From: JAEXOD01 sp043805435
Lineage (GTDB): Bacteria > Bacteroidota > Ignavibacteria > Ignavibacteriales > Melioribacteraceae
NCBI GenBank assembly: GCA_043805435.1
Contig: JAZDHY010000090.1
Coordinates: 5,680 to 69,679 of the forward strand
Reading direction: 5' to 3'
Length of the DNA: 64,000 nucleotides
Positions 17,264 through 26,310 of this stretch are shown one piece after another. Numbering within the stretch: the first letter of the stretch is position 1; the number at the start of each line of letters is the position of its first letter. The position numbers and the translations under genes are program-made. Under the pieces are notes generated by a model. It did no database searches, was not told the origin of the DNA, and worked only from the letters and a program-made list of their open reading frames with translations.

Positions 17264-19639
17264 TCATTCCATTTTTACAATTACTTCTACACTGGTTCCC
17301 GCAAATTCTTTTATTATATTTCCCTGTTGTAACACACCGTTTACAGTTATGGATTTTACACCCATACTAACATGGTGGCTGTTTAATACTGTAATATTGT
17401 AAATTGTATTTCTGTATTTTCTTTTTATCGTAAAGCCATCCCATTCTTTAGGAATACATGGATCAATTATCAATCCATCTTCTGTGGTACGTACACCAAG
17501 TATCCAATCAACAATTACTTTTTGAAACCAAGAGGCACTACCGGTATACCAAGTCCATCCTGCCATCCCATAGTTCGGTGAATCGGGGCCGTCAATATTA
17601 CCGGGAGTAACATAAGGTTCCGCAACCCATTTATCCGGATTCATCCCATTATAAATAGGGCTTAATCTTTTAAATGCTTCGTAAGCATATTCCGCGTCGC
17701 CCATTTTTGCAAATGCCCATACAGACCAAGTTGCAGCATGAGTATAAACGCCGGCATTTTCTCTTCTACCGGGGGCATAACGCGAAAGGTACCCAATATA
17801 TTTATCGGGTTTGGAATAACCCGGAAATAATAAAATTGGGCCATTATCTTTGAATAAAATATCTTTTACGGCCTGCATGGCTAATTGTTTTTTATCTTCA
17901 GGTGCAATTTCACTCATTACAGCCCAAATTTGCGGATTTAAAAATATTTTTCCTTCTACACATTCATCACTTCCAAATTTTTCACCGCTGTCTTTGGTGC
18001 CTCTGTAATACCATTTGCCATCCCAAGCATATTTATCAAATGCGGTTTTTAATTCTACTGCTTTTTTATTATAATCTTCTGCTAATTCTTTTTTACCAAA
18101 ATTTTCCGTTACTTTTGCAAAATTAATTAACACATAATACAAAAATTCTGCAAGCCAAACAGATTCACCTTTCATTTCTAAACCAACAGCACTTAACCCG
18201 TCATTCCAGTCGCCTGCACCAATTAACGGAAAACCCCTGCTACTAAATCGTGTATAAACCTTTTCGATTGATTTAACACAATGATTAAAAAGAGTATCGC
18301 TTTTTTCACTTTTGTAATAAGGTTCAACTGAATTTAATAAATCGTAATTTCCTGTTTCATTTAAATACTGAACAATTACAAAAGGAAGCCATAACAAATC
18401 ATCGGTCATTTTTGTTTCCAACCCAACTTCTGCAATTGGATGCCACCAATGCAAAACAGCCCCGTCTTCCAGCTGATGTCGGGCATGTAATTTAATCTGG
18501 TTTTCGGTACGCAAAGGATCGGTTGGTAAATAAACCAAACTATCTTGCAGTTGGTCTCTAAATCCAAAAGCTCCGCTTTGTTGATAATATGCCGTACGTC
18601 CCCAAAGTCTGCCCGCAATGGCTTGGTATCTAAACCAGTAATTTACGGATATATTCATTGCGGCATCCGGGGTTTCGATATGTAAATCGTCCAGTAAATT
18701 TTCCCACTCGGTTTTAACTTCGTCCAGTAAATATTCTAATTTTCCGGTTTTATTTAAATTCTCAATCGAGCTTTTTATTTCTTCTTTGCTGTTTTTAAGC
18801 CCAATATAAAATGCTGCTTTTTCTATTTGTTTTTTATCAATTTTAATATTTATTTTTACGGTACCAATAGAATCGTTAAATTTTCCGGTTTTTCCGGTCA
18901 GCTTTCCGGCAATAACGGCAGCGGGTTTATCAAGACTTCCATAATTACCAATAAATGCTTCTTTATCGCCTTCGTATTCGCTTATTGGTTTTGAACATGT
19001 AATAAATCCCATATACTCGTATTCTATATTCCAATGTCCCCTGTCGCCTAATGGAATATCCCACAGTCTTTTAGTAGCAATCAACGAGTTTAGATTTGAA
19101 TCAAATTCGGTTTCTAAAAATGTTTTATGAAATTCGCGATGAAAGTCGTTTGAAGAACCAAGACACCATTCAAAATAAGAATAGACAGAAAGATCTAATT
19201 CTTCGTCTGTTTTATTTTCAAAGCTAAAATCCCAAATTTCTAATGTTTCATTAAACGGGACAAATATTGTTAGAATAATTTTAACGTTTTTGTATTCGGT
19301 TGTAAAAACAGCATAACCAAAACCATATCTGCATTCGTATTTGTCAAACTCGGTTTTTACAGGCTGCCATGTAGGCGACCAGTATTCTCCGGTTTTGTTA
19401 TTTTTGATGTAAAAATATTTTCCCCAATTATCCTGTATTAAATCCTGATGCCAGCGTGTAAGTCTGTTAAATTCCGAATGTTCGTTCCAGCTAAAACCCC
19501 CGCCGGTTTGCGAAATCACTAAACCATAAGTTCCATTAGATATAACATTAACCCACGGTTTAGGTGTTTTGGGTGTATTTATAATATATTCTTTCCCATT
19601 ATCTGAGAAAGATCCGTATTTTGTCTCAAATTGCTTCAT
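17264..19639 (-). CDS. GH94-family disaccharide/oligosaccharide phosphorylase
   Basis: A 791-residue cytoplasmic protein with the GH94 plan: N-terminal beta-sandwich (about 1-310) beginning with the conserved TPWVN/NGTYG region, a helical linker, and an (alpha/alpha)6 barrel. FGFRDQLQDS, ARHQLEDGAVLHWWHP and GAGDWNDGL (474-482, containing the general-acid Asp) are conserved, as are YAPGRRENAGVYTHA and GWTWYTGSASW near the C-terminus. GH94 enzymes use phosphate to split beta-glucosides into glucose-1-phosphate plus a shorter sugar. Length resembles cellobiose/chitobiose-type members; known 1,2-beta-oligoglucan phosphorylases are about 1,100 residues. The beta-1,2 specificity therefore rests on context only. 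Confidence 0.88.
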   Translation of the reverse strand: MKQFETKYGSFSDNGKEYIINTPKTPKPWVNVISNGTYGLVISQTGGGFSWNEHSEFNRLTRWHQDLIQDNWGKYFYIKNNKTGEYWSPTWQPVKTEFDKYECRYGFGYAVFTTEYKNVKIILTIFVPFNETLEIWDFSFENKTDEELDLSVYSYFEWCLGSSNDFHREFHKTFLETEFDSNLNSLIATKRLWDIPLGDRGHWNIEYEYMGFITCSKPISEYEGDKEAFIGNYGSLDKPAAVIAGKLTGKTGKFNDSIGTVKINIKIDKKQIEKAAFYIGLKNSKEEIKSSIENLNKTGKLEYLLDEVKTEWENLLDDLHIETPDAAMNISVNYWFRYQAIAGRLWGRTAYYQQSGAFGFRDQLQDSLVYLPTDPLRTENQIKLHARHQLEDGAVLHWWHPIAEVGLETKMTDDLLWLPFVIVQYLNETGNYDLLNSVEPYYKSEKSDTLFNHCVKSIEKVYTRFSSRGFPLIGAGDWNDGLSAVGLEMKGESVWLAEFLYYVLINFAKVTENFGKKELAEDYNKKAVELKTAFDKYAWDGKWYYRGTKDSGEKFGSDECVEGKIFLNPQIWAVMSEIAPEDKKQLAMQAVKDILFKDNGPILLFPGYSKPDKYIGYLSRYAPGRRENAGVYTHAATWSVWAFAKMGDAEYAYEAFKRLSPIYNGMNPDKWVAEPYVTPGNIDGPDSPNYGMAGWTWYTGSASWFQKVIVDWILGVRTTEDGLIIDPCIPKEWDGFTIKRKYRNTIYNITVLNSHHVSMGVKSITVNGVLQQGNIIKEFAGTSVEVIVKME

Positions 19640-19672
19640 TTTATACGCTGAATTATTTATTAATTTATTTAT

Positions 19673-20671
19673 TTAGCAAGAACCGCCTACAATTAATTTT
19701 GTAGGTATTTTTAAGTGTTGTGGTTGGTAATCTTCATTACTATTTATTTTTTGGAGCAGCATTCGGGCAGCACTTAATCCTATTTCCGAAATTGGAACTT
19801 GTACAGTTGTTAAACGTGGAGTTAAATATTGTGAAATAACTATATCGTCAAACCCTGCAACTCCTATATCGTCCGGAATTTTTATACCAAGTGCACGTGC
19901 AGCATTGTAACAACCTATAGCCATCATATCATTAGCGGCAAAAATTACTTCCGGTTTATTTTTTTGCGACATTATTTTATTAAATGCTTCTACACCGCTT
20001 GTTATAGTAAAATCACCTTCTACTATCCACGACTTATTTATTTTTACGTTATTATTTTTGTGTGCATCGGTATAACCTTTTAATCTTCTAACGGCATCAC
20101 CGTTTTCGGCAGGACCAGAAATGTGAGCTATTTTTGTATAGTTTCTTTTCTGAATAAGATAATCTACCATATTATAAGCACCGTTATAATTGTCAACATT
20201 AATAGAGTCGTTGTTGGCATATTCCTTCCTTCCGTTTATTATTACAAAAGGAATAGAACATCTGGCTAAAACATCTTTAACCTCTTCGCTGGCAGCAGGT
20301 GCCATCATTATAATACCGCCAACCAAACCGGTACCCATAAAATCTATAATTGCTTCAACAGTAGTTCTTTTGCTGTGCGAACTGGTTACCATCGTATAAT
20401 AACCTTCGCTAAAACAATACTGTTCAACACCACGTATAATTTCAGTAAAAAACTCGTCAAAAATGTCCGGTAAAATTAATCCTACAATACTGGACGTTTT
20501 TTTTACAAAGCTGCGTGCTAATAAATTAGGATTGTAATTAAGCTCGTCTGCTATTGCTTTAACAAGTTCTTTTGTTTCACTTTTTACTTTTTCGTCGTTA
20601 TTTAAAGCGCGCGATACCGTTGCAATTGAAACATTAGCTTTTTTTGCGATTTCTTTGATTGTTATGGCCAT
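19673..20671 (-). CDS. LacI-family transcriptional regulator of the glucan locus
   Basis: A 332-residue regulator. The N-terminal helix-turn-helix (ITIKEIAKKANVSIATVSRAL) and hinge (NPNLLARSFVKKTSSIVGLI) are canonical, followed by a periplasmic-binding-protein-like sensor domain. It is the first gene of the minus-strand operon; a LacI-type operator lies 20 bp before its start. It probably represses itself, the operon behind it and the divergent glycosidase gene until a sugar inducer is present. The inducer is unknown. Confidence 0.93.
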   Translation of the reverse strand: MAITIKEIAKKANVSIATVSRALNNDEKVKSETKELVKAIADELNYNPNLLARSFVKKTSSIVGLILPDIFDEFFTEIIRGVEQYCFSEGYYTMVTSSHSKRTTVEAIIDFMGTGLVGGIIMMAPAASEEVKDVLARCSIPFVIINGRKEYANNDSINVDNYNGAYNMVDYLIQKRNYTKIAHISGPAENGDAVRRLKGYTDAHKNNNVKINKSWIVEGDFTITSGVEAFNKIMSQKNKPEVIFAANDMMAIGCYNAARALGIKIPDDIGVAGFDDIVISQYLTPRLTTVQVPISEIGLSAARMLLQKINSNEDYQPQHLKIPTKLIVGGSC

Positions 20672-20690
20672 AAAATAAAAAATATGTTAA

Positions 20691-20704
20691 TGTAAACGTT
20701 TTCA
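20691..20704. promoter_or_regulatory. LacI-family operator in the divergent promoter region
   Basis: TGTAAACGTTTTCA matches the near-palindromic LacI/CcpA-type consensus TGNAANCGNTNNCA with the central CG. It lies 20 bp before the lacI-type gene (minus) and 108 bp before the glycosidase start (plus), the natural position for joint control. Confidence 0.8.
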
Positions 20705-20811
20705 TTGATATTTAACTTAAACATTTTTAAATTATTTGTCAAGTTTTGAATTTTATTTTTTACATTAATAACACAATTTGTTCCATTTTTAAGCTGTTGG
20801 AGATTTTTTAT

Positions 20812-23800
20812 ATGAAAAATTATCATTTGTTAAAGTTATTCTATCTGGTTTTTTTAATATTTTTTTCGTTTGACAATTTTAGAGCTCAAAGTTTTGGTCT
20901 TTTGGATGATTTTGATTCTTTAACCGGTTGGAATATAAACGCTTCCGATCTGGTTGAAGTTGTGCCGGAGCTTACCGCCGGAAAAGAAGGAAACTGCATT
21001 AAAATTAATTATGATTTTAAAGGCGGATCCGGTTACGGAGGTATTCAAAAAAAATTTCCTATTAAATTGCCGGCAAATTATATTTTCTCTTTTTATATAA
21101 AAGCAGACTCCCCGGATAACACACTTGAATTTAAATTAATTGATAAATCGGGTGATAATGTTTGGTGGGTTAATAACCGTAATTTTAATTTTCCAAAAGA
21201 ATGGACAAAATTAAATTTTAAGAAACGAAATATTGTTAAAGCCTGGGGACCTCTTCAGTTAGATAAACCGGAAGAAATAGATAAAATTGAAATCATTATT
21301 ACGTCTGTTAATGGTGGAAAAGGTTCTGTTTATATTGATATTTTATCATTAGAGGAAAAAGAAGTTCCGTCAACAGAAAACAAACCTCCTTTTTTAACAT
21401 CAAAATCGGCATTAAATAAAAACAGCTTGGCCTATATGGCAGCAGATAATAATATTAAAACAAGCTGGAAAAGTGCAACCTCCTCAAGTTCGGAATTATT
21501 TCAAATCAATTTTAATAAATCAAAAGAATTGGGCGGTTTAATTGTAAACTGGGATACTCTTAACTTTCCGGATTGTTATAAAGTGTTTGGTTCGGATGAT
21601 AAGACAAATTGGGAGTTGTTGTACACCGTAAAAAACGGGAAAGGGGGAATTGCTTTTATACCTTTAAAAGAGTGCGAAACCAAACATATTAAGTTTGAGT
21701 TCGATTCTAAACCGGCTATCCCCTATTATGAAATAATTGAACTTAGCATAATGCCTGTAGAGTTTTCGGAAAACGGAAACAAACTGTTTGAAACAATAGC
21801 TAAATATTATCCGCAGGGATATTTCCCAAAGTATTTAAATCCTCAAGCATCTTATTTTACAATAACCGGTATTCCGGATGATACGAAAGAGGCATTAATA
21901 AACGAAGAGGGGCAGGTTGAGGTTGATAAAAGCAGTTTTTCGTTACAGCCGTCTTTATATATAAATAATAAATATTATTCGTGGTCAAATATTATCTCGT
22001 CACAAACTTTAGAAGAAAATTATCTTCCCATACCTAACGTTAATTGGGCCGGAGACTGTTTTAACCTGCAGACCAAGTTGTTTGCCTCGGGTATTAAAGA
22101 TAGTTCGATTACAAATGTGATATATACCCTTACTAACACAAGCAATAGCAATGTGACAGGCAATATGTATATCTCTGTTATCCCGTTTCAGGTAAATCCG
22201 TCTTATCAGTTTTTAAATACTACGGGCGGGGTAAGTAATATTAAAACAATTGAAAAAAAACAAAACAGCATTGTTGTTAACAATAACAAAACCATCTACA
22301 TATATCCTTACGACTATGATTTTGGCGTTACCGGATTTGATGGAGGATATATTTCCGATTATATATCAAACAATAAAATGCCTGCATCAACAAGTGTATT
22401 TGACGAACATGGATATGCTTCGGGGGTTATTCAGTACCAGATAAATTTAAAACCGGGAGAGATTAAAAGTTTTTATGTTTCAATTCCTTTTTATAATCAA
22501 AATGATTTTAATTATGAAACCGCTGCAAAAAACTATGGGGAATATTATAAAAACGAGTTGAATAAAACGCAATTGTTATGGAAAAACAGACTAAATAATG
22601 TAACGTTTAAGCTGCCAAAAACGGGCAATAAAATAATCAATACACTCCGTTCTACATTGGCTTATATTTTAATTAATAAAGACAACCATGGTTTCCAACC
22701 GGGGTCGCGTTCGTACGAAAGATCTTGGATACGCGACGGCTCGATGACTTCTTCAACGTTACTAAAACTTGGCATTACCGACCAAGTTAAGGACTTTATT
22801 ACCTGGTATAGTTTATATCAATATCCAAACGGAAAAATCCCCTGCGTGGTGGATACCCGTGGAGCTGACTCTGTACCCGAAAATGATAGTCATGGACAGT
22901 TTATTTTTGCTGTTTATCAATATTATTTATTCACAAAAGATACATCTTTTTTGCAGGCAATTTTTCCAAAAGTGGTTAAAACGGTAGATTATATCGAATT
23001 TCTTATACAACAAAGGTCTACAGCGGATTATAAAACAAAAAAAGATTTAATTCCATATTATGGGTTGGTGCCCGAATCAATTAGTCACGAAGGTTATTCT
23101 GATAAACCTATGCATTCGTATTGGGATGATTTTTACACATTAAAAGGATTAAAAGATGCTGTCGAAATTGCCAAAATACTAAATAATGTTACAGATTTGG
23201 AAAGAATTACAAAACTTAGGGATAATTTTAGGACTAATTTATATAAGTCGATAGAACTTTCCACTAAAATGCACAAAATTGATTACATCCCCGGCTGTGT
23301 AGAAAAAGGCGATTTTGACGCAACATCAACAACAATTTCGTTATACCCTTGTAATGAAAGGAAAAATTTACCTGCAAAATTATTGCAAAACACTTTTGAT
23401 AAATATTATGGATATTTTACTGCAAGACGAGACGACCCAAATTATAAATGGGATGCATACACTCCATATGAAATAAGAAATGCAGGAGCTTTTCTATATT
23501 TAGACCAGCCGGAAAGAACACACGAGTTATTAGATTATTTTTTCAAAGACCAACGCCCGCAAGGGTGGAATGAATGGGCCGAAGTTGTTTGGCGTGATGC
23601 CAAATTGCCAAGGTTTATTGGTGACATGCCCCACACGTGGGTCGGAAGTGATTATATAACCGTAGCACGTACTATATTTGTTTATGAAAACGAATTGGAT
23701 AATTCATTAATTTTAGGCGCCGGATTATATAAGGATTGGATAGACGATCCCGCCGGAATGGAAGTAAATAATCTAAAGACCTATTATGGCAGCCTAAATT

Positions 23801-24003
23801 ACAGTATAAAAAAGCAGGACAATAGTTATATTTTTAATATTTCCGGTAATATTGAAATGCCTAAAGGAAATATTATAATTAAAAACTTTAACAAAAGTAA
23901 AACTCCTAAATGTGTTTTGGTAAACGGTAAAAAATCCAATTTATTTACTAATAATTCTATTACCGTTAATCAATTTCCCGCAAAAGTAGTTATTGAGTAT
24001 TAG
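20812..24003 (+). CDS. Large secreted six-hairpin glycosidase with F5/8-type discoidin domain
   Basis: I start the gene at 20812 rather than the ATG at 20746. A GGAGA lies 8-13 bp before it, and the protein then begins with a clean signal peptide (FYLVFLIFFSFDNFRAQS). The result is 1,063 residues. Order: jelly-roll carbohydrate-binding-like domain (about 25-165), discoidin/F5-8C-like domain (about 180-310), a mixed linker region, then an (alpha/alpha)6 domain (about 600-950) with SYERSWIRDGSMTSSTLLKL, PENDSHGQFIFAVYQYYLF and PRFIGDMPHTWVGSDY. The RSWIRDGS motif is shared with GH15/GH63-like and debranching enzymes. It has no T9SS tail, so it is probably periplasmic. It is driven divergently from the glucan operon and is likely part of the same regulon. 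Exact family not recognised. Confidence 0.75.
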   Translation: MKNYHLLKLFYLVFLIFFSFDNFRAQSFGLLDDFDSLTGWNINASDLVEVVPELTAGKEGNCIKINYDFKGGSGYGGIQKKFPIKLPANYIFSFYIKADSPDNTLEFKLIDKSGDNVWWVNNRNFNFPKEWTKLNFKKRNIVKAWGPLQLDKPEEIDKIEIIITSVNGGKGSVYIDILSLEEKEVPSTENKPPFLTSKSALNKNSLAYMAADNNIKTSWKSATSSSSELFQINFNKSKELGGLIVNWDTLNFPDCYKVFGSDDKTNWELLYTVKNGKGGIAFIPLKECETKHIKFEFDSKPAIPYYEIIELSIMPVEFSENGNKLFETIAKYYPQGYFPKYLNPQASYFTITGIPDDTKEALINEEGQVEVDKSSFSLQPSLYINNKYYSWSNIISSQTLEENYLPIPNVNWAGDCFNLQTKLFASGIKDSSITNVIYTLTNTSNSNVTGNMYISVIPFQVNPSYQFLNTTGGVSNIKTIEKKQNSIVVNNNKTIYIYPYDYDFGVTGFDGGYISDYISNNKMPASTSVFDEHGYASGVIQYQINLKPGEIKSFYVSIPFYNQNDFNYETAAKNYGEYYKNELNKTQLLWKNRLNNVTFKLPKTGNKIINTLRSTLAYILINKDNHGFQPGSRSYERSWIRDGSMTSSTLLKLGITDQVKDFITWYSLYQYPNGKIPCVVDTRGADSVPENDSHGQFIFAVYQYYLFTKDTSFLQAIFPKVVKTVDYIEFLIQQRSTADYKTKKDLIPYYGLVPESISHEGYSDKPMHSYWDDFYTLKGLKDAVEIAKILNNVTDLERITKLRDNFRTNLYKSIELSTKMHKIDYIPGCVEKGDFDATSTTISLYPCNERKNLPAKLLQNTFDKYYGYFTARRDDPNYKWDAYTPYEIRNAGAFLYLDQPERTHELLDYFFKDQRPQGWNEWAEVVWRDAKLPRFIGDMPHTWVGSDYITVARTIFVYENELDNSLILGAGLYKDWIDDPAGMEVNNLKTYYGSLNYSIKKQDNSYIFNISGNIEMPKGNIIIKNFNKSKTPKCVLVNGKKSNLFTNNSITVNQFPAKVVIEY

Positions 24004-24010
24004 CACTAAA

Positions 24011-24053
24011 ACTATATATCGGCAGTAAATGGCAATTACTGCCGATATATAGT
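24011..24053. terminator. Perfect 18-bp hairpin between convergent genes
   Basis: ACTATATATCGGCAGTAA (24011-24028) pairs perfectly with 24036-24053 across a 7-base loop. It lies between the convergent ends of the glycosidase and the AbiE module and could terminate transcription both ways, although T tracts are weak. A shortened version (GGCAGTAAA/TTTACTGCC) is repeated at 25937-25960. Confidence 0.5.
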
Positions 24054-24230
24054 AAAATATTAAATTTTAATTGCCTAATTTTTTTGTTTTATACCAATAA
24101 AAAAAGCCTCAGGGTTTGATTTTTTTAATTTGTTTAATTTTGAGTTGAATGGTGGTTCAATTATCCAATTATTAATTTGTAACGGATCGGTAAATTTTTC
24201 AATTAACCCTGCTTCATTTTTTATTAATGC
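24017..24230. repeat. Direct repeat DR1 flanking the AbiE module (copy 1)
   Basis: This stretch, which includes the hairpin and the 3' end of the small minus-strand gene, is repeated with scattered differences at 25934-26133 in the same orientation. Shared strings include TTTTTTGTTTTATACCAATA, GGTTCAATTATCCAATTATT and TGCTTCATTT. The two copies bracket the two AbiE genes. Confidence 0.8.
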
Positions 24231-24338
24231 TGCCAAATAAGCTGCTTTTGCTGCATGAACAATTGCTTTTTCAATATGGTAACGTTCCGAAATAATAAAT
24301 TGGCTCACTCTTTTAATTCCATTAATTACCATTTCCAT
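24075..24338 (-). CDS. Short protein, probably the displaced C-terminal part of the AbiEii toxin
   Basis: An 87-residue, mostly helical protein (VINGIKRVSQFIISERYHIE, then KAAYLAALIKNEAG). It overlaps the 3' end of the nucleotidyltransferase gene by 17 bp in another frame. Two readings are possible. First, a 1-bp indel in a roughly 30-base window around 24330 split one longer toxin gene; the joined protein would be about 345 residues. Second, it is a real coupled gene: AGAGGAG precedes the ATGs at 24338 and 24332. The same sequence end is duplicated at 25934-26133, which shows it belongs to the module. I favour the frameshift but cannot settle it. Confidence 0.6.
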   Translation of the reverse strand: MEMVINGIKRVSQFIISERYHIEKAIVHAAKAAYLAALIKNEAGLIEKFTDPLQINNWIIEPPFNSKLNKLKKSNPEAFFIGIKQKN

Positions 24339-25113
24339 CAGCTCCTCTTAAAGTTATACATAAAGCTGTATTATAAACATCATCTAAAACATCTGTATAA
24401 CTTTTAGTTGACTGATTTCTATAACCCAGTTCAATTGTTGCAAATTTAATAAAAGTACCTTTTATTAAATTTAAATCATTCGCAACATCAAAAAGGTTGG
24501 CTATATCGTATAATTGTTTAATTATTTCCATTCTCATACTTTTATCATTTTTGAAATATGGAATTCCGGTAGTATTTGGTGCAAACGCTGTTAATTTATC
24601 TCCCAAAATATCTTCCAAAGATGGCACTTTTACTTTTATTTGACTTGGATGATGTGAAAGCAAGGGAAATTTTATTATTTTATGTTTAAGCGTATTATAA
24701 TAGGGCTTTTCAAAAAGTATATCCAACAAAATATTATCTTCCGATAGATTTGTTGTTATAACGGGAATATAGTAAAACTTATAATGAGTTTTTGGTACAT
24801 TTGTTTGTGAAATACGTACTTGATTTAAAACTTTAGTAAAACCCTTATTCTTTGCAATTCCCTTCAATAATGTGTCAAACTCCTCAGGTTTTTCCTCAAT
24901 AATAATATCAATGTCAATTGATAGTCTCTTAATTGAATCCAGCAATAGTATTAAAGAAGTCCCTCCCTTAAAAACAAAGTCCAAATTTTGTTCCGCAAGT
25001 CCTTCCAGAAGCGAGAAAGCCCGCAATACTTTTTCAATTAAAATCTTATCTGCATTATTGTTTTTTATTGAAATATCTGTAATTGATTCTAAAGTGAATA
25101 ATTTGTCAATCAT
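24322..25113 (-). CDS. AbiEii/AbiGii-family nucleotidyltransferase toxin
   Basis: A 263-residue protein with the type IV toxin core. FKGGTSLILLLDSIKRLSID followed by IDIII gives the GG(T)S...DID nucleotidyltransferase signature. The downstream landmarks VKVPSLEDILGDKLTAFAPN and MRMEIIKQLYDIANLF are also present. AbiEii toxins transfer nucleotides and cause reversible growth arrest; together with the AbiEi-type partner they act in phage abortive infection. It begins 14 bp after the partner gene, as expected of the pair. The C-terminus looks clipped compared with relatives (see the overlapping small frame). Confidence 0.87.
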   Translation of the reverse strand: MIDKLFTLESITDISIKNNNADKILIEKVLRAFSLLEGLAEQNLDFVFKGGTSLILLLDSIKRLSIDIDIIIEEKPEEFDTLLKGIAKNKGFTKVLNQVRISQTNVPKTHYKFYYIPVITTNLSEDNILLDILFEKPYYNTLKHKIIKFPLLSHHPSQIKVKVPSLEDILGDKLTAFAPNTTGIPYFKNDKSMRMEIIKQLYDIANLFDVANDLNLIKGTFIKFATIELGYRNQSTKSYTDVLDDVYNTALCITLRGADGNGN

Positions 25114-25127
25114 TTTAACCTCAATTG

Positions 25128-25889
25128 CTAATAGTACATTTTAACGCCCGGATTTAATATGTCTTGAATATAATTCTCTAAATTTTCTTTTTTTTGCCTT
25201 CGTGAAGCATATCTGTATAAGCGGTTTTTATTAACGGTATAATTATTAAAAATTTCAGAAAAAATATTTTCTAATTCCGAGCCTTGGTTTGCAAAGAATA
25301 AATTTTTATCACAAAAAACATCTACAAGTATTTTTTCAATTGTTACAGTATAAACACTTTGTGTTTCTTGAATGGGGGCCTCAGATACTAAAGATTTTAC
25401 AATTAGTGAATGTTTGTTGTTGGATGCATATTTATTTAAAATATCTAAGGTAGGCTCAACAAAAATATTATTTTCCGTTTCCTTCAAAAAATAAAACACA
25501 GAATCAACAACTTCCTTTTCAACTTCAAGCAATATATAATTGACGGATGTTTGGTGCAGCATAAATTTATTAAGCCAAGAAGTATCCCACACGCAAACAT
25601 TTGCATAAGGGAAGTGGCTTTTTATTTTGGAATAATAGGATATAAGGTCTTCACCAATTTGAGGAATAAAATCACTTTTGTTTGAAATTGAAAATTCGCC
25701 TCTGCCAACACGACTAAGAATTCCCTTTTGGATTAAATTATAAACCCGCCAATTAAATGTGGTTTTTTTTATATTCGGCTCGTTCAATTTAAAATATTCA
25801 AAAAGTTCGTTTAATTTAATTATCTCCTTCTTCTTAAACGAATGTTTTAGATCATTGATTTTATATTTAACGTTTGTATTTGTTCTCAT
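25128..25889 (-). CDS. AbiEi-like antitoxin / DUF6577-type protein paired with the toxin
   Basis: A 253-residue protein. The N-terminal part (LNELFEYFKLNEPNIKKTTF, then NWRVYNLIQKGILSRVGRGE) is a winged-helix, as in AbiEi antitoxins, and it is followed by a domain of the DUF6577 kind (YANVCVWDTSWLNKFMLHQ, IFVEPTLDILNKY). It is immediately upstream of the nucleotidyltransferase in the same operon, the standard order for type IV toxin-antitoxin systems. The antitoxin probably counteracts the toxin and represses the promoter. No inverted-repeat operator as clean as that of the second AbiE locus (55941) is seen before it. Confidence 0.8.
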   Translation of the reverse strand: MRTNTNVKYKINDLKHSFKKKEIIKLNELFEYFKLNEPNIKKTTFNWRVYNLIQKGILSRVGRGEFSISNKSDFIPQIGEDLISYYSKIKSHFPYANVCVWDTSWLNKFMLHQTSVNYILLEVEKEVVDSVFYFLKETENNIFVEPTLDILNKYASNNKHSLIVKSLVSEAPIQETQSVYTVTIEKILVDVFCDKNLFFANQGSELENIFSEIFNNYTVNKNRLYRYASRRQKKENLENYIQDILNPGVKMYY

Positions 25890-25933
25890 TTTTTTATATT
25901 AAATATACAAAACAAAACAGAATAATTCAAATT

Positions 25934-26133
25934 ATTGGCAGTAAATGGTATTTACTGCCGATATATAGCAAAATATTAAATATAATTACCTGTTTTTTTG
26001 TTTTATACCAATAAAAAAGACTTGGGGTTTGATTTTTTTAACTTGTTTAATTTTGAATTAAGCGGTGGTTCAATTATCCAATTATTGGTCGGTAAACGCT
26101 TCAATAACAGATGCTTCATTTATTAATTAAACG
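25934..26133. repeat. Direct repeat DR1, copy 2 (fragment of toxin 3' end)
   Basis: It matches 24017-24230 but has substitutions and small indels and no open frame, so it is a decayed copy. It begins inside the hairpin (GGCAGTAAATGG) and ends near TGCTTCATTTATTAATT. The rest of 25890-26310 holds nothing else I recognise. Confidence 0.8.
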
Positions 26134-26310
26134 GACTGCACAATTTTACCATAATTAAATATATTGCCCTTGTTAAACAAAAAAAATAGCAATTATCCGG
26201 CCCTTTTATAAAAACCATTGTTAAAAACAAATATCAGTAACATAAATTAAATTTGATAATTATTAATTATGGATTATTTATTAATGGAAATTGTGCGGGC
26301 TATTTAAAAC

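Noticed and set aside
20746..20811. Start of the large glycosidase at 20746
   Set aside because: It gives 22 extra residues before the signal peptide; the ATG at 20812 has a better ribosome site and a clean signal sequence.
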